Source: Clostridia bacterium (lineage in GTDB: Bacteria > Bacillota > Clostridia > Christensenellales > Aristaeellaceae). Taken from it: a stretch of DNA of 64,000 nucleotides. This document shows, one piece after another, positions 60,636 to 64,000 of this stretch; the stretch's first letter is position 1, and every line of letters begins with the position of its first letter. Where the stretch lies: contig JAFSKN010000029.1 of the NCBI GenBank assembly GCA_017448975.1, positions 1-64,000 on the forward strand. The letters are read 5' to 3'. The notes beneath the pieces were generated by a model that worked only from the letters and a program-made list of their open reading frames with translations, did not search any database and had not been told where the DNA came from. Both the position numbers and the translations under genes were made by a program.

Positions 60636-61283
60636 TTATTTTCCCCACTCCAGCATCACCAAATCAGGCTGTTCGCTCAAATCGCCCTTGGTTACCCGCA
60701 GGAGGGGCAGGGGGGCGAGGTTTGGCTTGGCCATCAGGCGCAGGAATTCCGTTTCGTCGGCGATGGGCCAACCGGCGTTGACGGAGGTTTTGTAGTGCAT
60801 GGGGATAGTGATCCGGGGATGGACGGCTTTCACGATTTCGTAAGCCGTTTTGGCGTCGATGGTGTAGAAGCCGCCAACGGGCAGCATCAGGATGTCGATT
60901 TTGCCCAGGGCGGAAAGCTGCTCCGGGGTCAGGGCCACGCCCTGGTCGCCCAAGTGGGCCAGGGTCAGGCCCTCCATTTCGATCTTCATCAGCAGGTTTT
61001 TGCCCCGCTTGGCCCCGTTTGCGTCGTCGTGAACGGAGGGGATGGCGGTGACCTTCACCTCCGGGGCGGGATGCCATACCCCGGCGCTGTCGATGATGGC
61101 GGGCGTGCCCAGGGCCTTTTGGGTAAAATTGTGATCTCCGTGGCCGTGGGTCACCGTCACTGCGTCGCAGCGGTATTCGCCCATGGGATAGCCCACATGA
61201 TCGTCGTAGGGATCGGTGAGCAGGGCAAAGCCGTTGGCCCCCTCCAAGTAAAATTCCGAATGGCCGTGATAGGTGATGAGCAT
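60636..61283 (-). CDS. UPF0173 metal-dependent hydrolase
   Basis: This 215-residue protein starts LITYHGHSEFYLEG and has the metal motif THGHGDHNFT. LAHLGDQGVALTPEQ and IPMHYKT provide the remaining ligands. The size and motifs match UPF0173 (UlaG-like, metallo-beta-lactamase fold). The substrate is unknown. Monocistronic, opposite to dacF. Confidence 0.85.
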   Translation of the reverse strand: MLITYHGHSEFYLEGANGFALLTDPYDDHVGYPMGEYRCDAVTVTHGHGDHNFTQKALGTPAIIDSAGVWHPAPEVKVTAIPSVHDDANGAKRGKNLLMKIEMEGLTLAHLGDQGVALTPEQLSALGKIDILMLPVGGFYTIDAKTAYEIVKAVHPRITIPMHYKTSVNAGWPIADETEFLRLMAKPNLAPLPLLRVTKGDLSEQPDLVMLEWGK

Positions 61284-61324
61284 GGCGAGACCTCCCCTGA
61301 TGAAATGTTGGTGAAGCGAAGATA

Positions 61325-61590
61325 TTGAGAGAGTTGAGAGTTTGGAGTTGAGAGTTGAGATTATTTACCAGCAGTTCTTGTCCTGGGATGATGCTTTCAA
61401 GCCTATTGACATGATTCTCTTGCTGTGATACGATGCCGCTGGAAGCGCTGTCAACTTTTAGCGATCTCCGGAGCCACATCCGTGGTAGGAACGCCATTGG
61501 CAGCGCTTTATTTATTAAAGAAGATAGATATCAAAGACTATCTATCATCTCAACTCTCAACTCTCAACTCCCAACTCTCAACTCTGAACT
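61325..61590. repeat. GTTGAGA-ended palindromic repeat, copy 4 (long)
   Basis: The left end (61325-61361) has three tandem GAGTTGAGAG-type units. The right end (61547-61590) has five CAACTCTCAACT-type units in inverse orientation. The centre is about 185 bases, larger than in the other copies, and contains no gene. The right end supplies the last codons and stop of the gene at 61578. Confidence 0.8.
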
Positions 61591-62072
61591 ATGCACTCTG
61601 ACATACAGCGCAGGATCATCCTCCCCAGGCCAGCAGGTAAAAAAAGGTGCTTCCGCTGTGCCAGGGCGGCGGCGGGAGAAAGGAAACGGTATAAGCCGCT
61701 CATATCCTCCGCGTCCAGAAATTTCAGGGCCGTCCATACCGCTTTTTCGTTTTCCGGGGTCAGGGGCGCGTCCGCCTCCGCGATCCTGCGGGCCAGGCTG
61801 TGCAGAAACAGGTTTTCATCCGTCACGGCGGACGTACAGGCGGGCGCGGCATCCAGCAGGGCGGCTAAGGTTTCCGCTGCCGGGACGATGCGGGCTAGGC
61901 CGTCCGTGACGGTTACGCGAAAGCCCGCTTTTTCAATGCGGGCGGATACGGCATCCGCGTCCTCATACCGGGGATAATCGCTGACGAACAGGCCGTCCCC
62001 CTGATCCCGGCGGAGAAACCCCTTGGGGATCAGCGGACGCAGGGCCTGACGCCAAGGCGTCAAAACGCTCAT
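61578..62072 (-). CDS. Unrecognised protein, co-translated with the DUF1934 gene
   Basis: This 164-residue soluble protein begins MSVLTPWRQALRPLIPKGFL and is rich in Ala, Arg and Asp. No motif was recognised; residues 38-75 could form a small alpha/beta unit. The ATG overlaps the stop of the upstream gene (ATGA). The final residues CIVQS and stop come from the repeat, suggesting that the original end was replaced. Confidence 0.6.
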   Translation of the reverse strand: MSVLTPWRQALRPLIPKGFLRRDQGDGLFVSDYPRYEDADAVSARIEKAGFRVTVTDGLARIVPAAETLAALLDAAPACTSAVTDENLFLHSLARRIAEADAPLTPENEKAVWTALKFLDAEDMSGLYRFLSPAAALAQRKHLFLPAGLGRMILRCMSECIVQS

Positions 62073-62506
62073 GTCTTCCCCGCCGGGCAGAAGCGGATGC
62101 GCAATTCGTGCATGGCGGCGAACTGACCCTGCAAATCCAATTGATAGGTCAAATCCACCTGCCCCGTCTGGCCGTCATCCACCTTGTATTTCACGTGGGT
62201 GGGAAATACGCCCATGTCGAGATTGCCGAAGGGCGTGCGGTAGGAGCCCTCGTAGCGGTGGCCCTGCTCAAACACCATGCTGGTGCCGTAAGGCCCCGTG
62301 CGCTGCATGGTCACCACGCCCTTGCCCATGGTCAGGATCACGTCGCTGCTCTCGTTGTCCGGCTGGGTTTCGGTGTAATCGATGCGCCAGCGGTCCTGTT
62401 CGCCGGACAGGGTGCCCGTGGTCAGCAGCCGCACGGAATCCGTAGGGTCGTCGTCGTCATGGGTCCAGCCCATGACGGATAATAGCACTTGCTGGTTTTT
62501 CTTCAT
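62069..62506 (-). CDS. DUF1934 beta-barrel protein (YwiB-like)
   Basis: This 145-residue protein starts at ATG 62506, downstream of GGAGG. It has the lipocalin-like pattern of DUF1934: RWRIDYTETQPDNE, VILTMGKGVVTMQRTG, and VDLTYQLDLQGQ near the end. Function unknown; conserved in Firmicutes. The preceding in-frame extension lacks a start signal and was left out. Confidence 0.8.
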   Translation of the reverse strand: MKKNQQVLLSVMGWTHDDDDPTDSVRLLTTGTLSGEQDRWRIDYTETQPDNESSDVILTMGKGVVTMQRTGPYGTSMVFEQGHRYEGSYRTPFGNLDMGVFPTHVKYKVDDGQTGQVDLTYQLDLQGQFAAMHELRIRFCPAGKT

Positions 62507-62599
62507 ACTGTCATAATCCTCCAGGACCAGTATACCAGATTCAAGACCGGGACGCAAGAAGACGCTTGCGGGCTTTTCACAGAAAAAATCCCGGCACAA

Positions 62600-62841
62600 C
62601 CTTCCTTGTAAAGGTCAAGCCGGAATCGCGGATGATCGGGAATTCTTCGGGAAACGGGTGATCCATTGCTCGCTGATTCGGTTTTGCCGCAATCTTTTCC
62701 AGAAGCCTGATGGCTGTGCCGTCATACTCTCCCTGAATCGCCTGCGGCAAAAATCATCCTTTCTTTTGGATGCCTGCCGCTTTACCATTCGGAAGCGGCA
62801 GGACGCGCCACGGCTCCGCCCGTGCGCTCATCTTTACTTTT
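62600..62841. other. Intergenic region with two inverted repeats
   Basis: TTTTGCCGCA (62682-62691) and TGCGGCAAAA (62743-62752) are perfect arms around 51 bases. CCTGCCGCTT and AAGCGGCAGG (62773-62782, 62793-62802) form a second hairpin that may end the anti-sigma transcript. No gene is seen. Confidence 0.5.
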
Positions 62842-63780
62842 TTACTGCATGGCTTCCTGGAACGCTTCAAAGAATTCCGGGCAGGCCCATGTGCCGCAGG
62901 CGATCAGGCGCTCGCCGTTGACGGCCATTTGCAGCACAATGCCGTTTTGCAGCTGGATCAGCAGGGACTGGTTGGTTTCGCTGCCGCCCGCCCGCAGGAA
63001 GGAGGCGTTTTTCACCAGGATGCTCACCAGATGCTGGGCAGTGGAAGCGTCGTTCACCGTGCCCACGCCGGACAGCTCCAGGGCTACGGCGTTGGGTGCT
63101 TTCAGGGTGTCGGCAAGGGATTCCTTGCCCACCAGGGCGTTGTCCCCGAAGGATACCCGCTGGAACACCCGCATCTGACCGTTCACATTGGCGGCGGCCA
63201 TGGCTCCGTTCATGCCGTTGACGGCGTATACGGTTTCGCCCTGCGCCACCACGTTGGAGCAAATGCCGCTCTTGCCCGCCAGGGCCGGTTCGCTGGTAAA
63301 GGTATCCACCGTGCCAAGGCTCTGGCCCAGGAGTGATCCGGAAACAGAGGTGGGGTTGGTCAGCAGCCGGTAATAGCGGCCGTTCACGCCGATCAGGGGG
63401 AAGTTGCCGCCGCTCATGGGGGCCCAAATGCTGCGGTAGGAAGGATTCTTGGAGGAACGGATGGTGATGCTGCCCGGGGGCACATCCATGGCCGTGATCT
63501 CGCCAATGCTCAGGCTGCCCGCCGGGTAGCTTTCAATCAAGGGCTTTTGGATGGGCACGGGGCCGTTATCCCGCAGGGCGGGCAAGGCGAAAGCAGCCGC
63601 CCCGACCAGTACGATCAGGGCGCACGCGGCGGCAGCCAGACGGGGCATCAAGGCGCGCCGGGGCGCTTCCTTTTCCCGCGCGACCCGCAGGATCTTCCGT
63701 TTCAGCTGTTCGTCGGCTTGAAGGCCGCTGTTTTCGGCAATATCGGGCAAGGTATGCAGCCTTTCTTCCACGCTTTTCAT
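62842..63780 (-). CDS. Membrane anti-sigma factor-like protein
   Basis: This 312-residue protein has a cytoplasmic N-terminus of about 48 residues (SVEERLHTLPDIAEN...LKRKILRVAREKE), one transmembrane helix (LAAAACALIVLVGAAAFALP), and a large extracytoplasmic beta-rich domain. Its ATG overlaps the sigma factor stop by four bases. The arrangement is that of a sigma factor followed by its membrane anti-sigma factor. The outer domain is unrecognised and should sense the signal. Confidence 0.7.
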   Translation of the reverse strand: MKSVEERLHTLPDIAENSGLQADEQLKRKILRVAREKEAPRRALMPRLAAAACALIVLVGAAAFALPALRDNGPVPIQKPLIESYPAGSLSIGEITAMDVPPGSITIRSSKNPSYRSIWAPMSGGNFPLIGVNGRYYRLLTNPTSVSGSLLGQSLGTVDTFTSEPALAGKSGICSNVVAQGETVYAVNGMNGAMAAANVNGQMRVFQRVSFGDNALVGKESLADTLKAPNAVALELSGVGTVNDASTAQHLVSILVKNASFLRAGGSETNQSLLIQLQNGIVLQMAVNGERLIACGTWACPEFFEAFQEAMQ

Positions 63781-64000
63781 TGCGCGTCCCTCTCCTTCAA
63801 AATATCCTCTAACTTTTTGCGGCCCCGGCTCAGGCGGCTGGAAATGGTGCCCTCCGGCACATGCAGCATTTCCGCGATTTCCGTGATGCCGTAGCCCTGA
63901 TAATAATGCAGTAAGATCACGTCCCGGAAGTCCGTCGGCAGGCGGCGGATGCTTTCCAGCAGCGCCTGCTTTTCCAGGTTTTCGTCCATCCGGTCCGGGG
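63777..64000 (-). CDS. ECF sigma factor, C-terminal part (cut by window end)
   Basis: The visible 74 codons contain sigma-70 region 4: LPTDFRDVILLHYYQGYGIT, EIAEMLHVPEGTISSRLSRG and a basic end. The frame is open to the window border, so the N-terminal region 2 lies outside. It overlaps the anti-sigma-like gene (ATGA), and the pair probably controls its own operon. Confidence 0.88.
   Translation of the reverse strand, partial: PDRMDENLEKQALLESIRRLPTDFRDVILLHYYQGYGITEIAEMLHVPEGTISSRLSRGRKKLEDILKERDAQ

Overview
This looks like the chromosome of a Gram-positive, spore-forming member of the Clostridia, probably an anaerobic gut or rumen lineage. The signs are a one-chain pyruvate:ferredoxin oxidoreductase, YtfJ/DacF-type sporulation genes, CdaA/CdaR, a TelA/XpaC pair, a perfect CIRCE operator, and TnpX-type large serine recombinases with MobQ-type mobilization genes. 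No rRNA is present and no taxon can be named from the bases alone. The right part (38196-64000) is GC-rich, with most genes on the minus strand. The left part (1-38150) is mobile DNA with a strongly AT-rich core.

Element A (from before base 1 to about 38150) is a mobilizable element. It carries a predicted MobQ-like oriT, a ParM-type actin flanked by two related ParR-like proteins, a TnpW-like protein and a STAND NTPase. An AT-rich defence-like island (5.2-19.9 kb) follows, with a SIR2 protein, an endonuclease/exonuclease/phosphatase gene coupled to an unknown gene, a metallophosphoesterase-NACHT-WD40 giant, and a Septu-like ATPase/HNH pair. Two near-identical copies of an unrecognised 247-248-residue protein lie in front of the SIR2 gene and the NACHT-WD40 gene. 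A palindrome array and a tRNA-like remnant close the island.

The recombinase gene of element A is cut in two. Its first 136 codons are at 20616-21023. The rest resumes in frame at 36882. The 15.86 kb between is element B, bounded by directly repeated GAG (GA core) and imperfect inverted arms. B carries a foldase-surface protein-sortase B operon, a perfect IS1380-family insertion, an XRE regulator with a palindromic operator, two DUF3847-like proteins, its own oriT, a MobL relaxase with an apparent AUU start, and its own serine recombinase next to the right end. Excision of B should rebuild a 557-residue recombinase A, so B may keep A locked in the chromosome.

The chromosomal part holds cdaA-cdaR-unknown-rsmF with overlapping ends, a metallo-beta-lactamase-fold hydrolase, a nucleotide pyrophosphatase-like enzyme, TPM/LemA/TelA/XpaC envelope genes, mrp, htpG under CIRCE, a YdcF-like gene, radC, nifJ, a secreted protein with a decayed duplicate, DUF2953-ytfJ-dacF, a UPF0173 hydrolase, a DUF1934 gene, and an anti-sigma/ECF sigma pair cut by the window end. 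Two dispersed intergenic repeat families are visible: a large multi-hairpin repeat (2 copies) and a GTTGAGA-ended palindromic repeat (4 copies).
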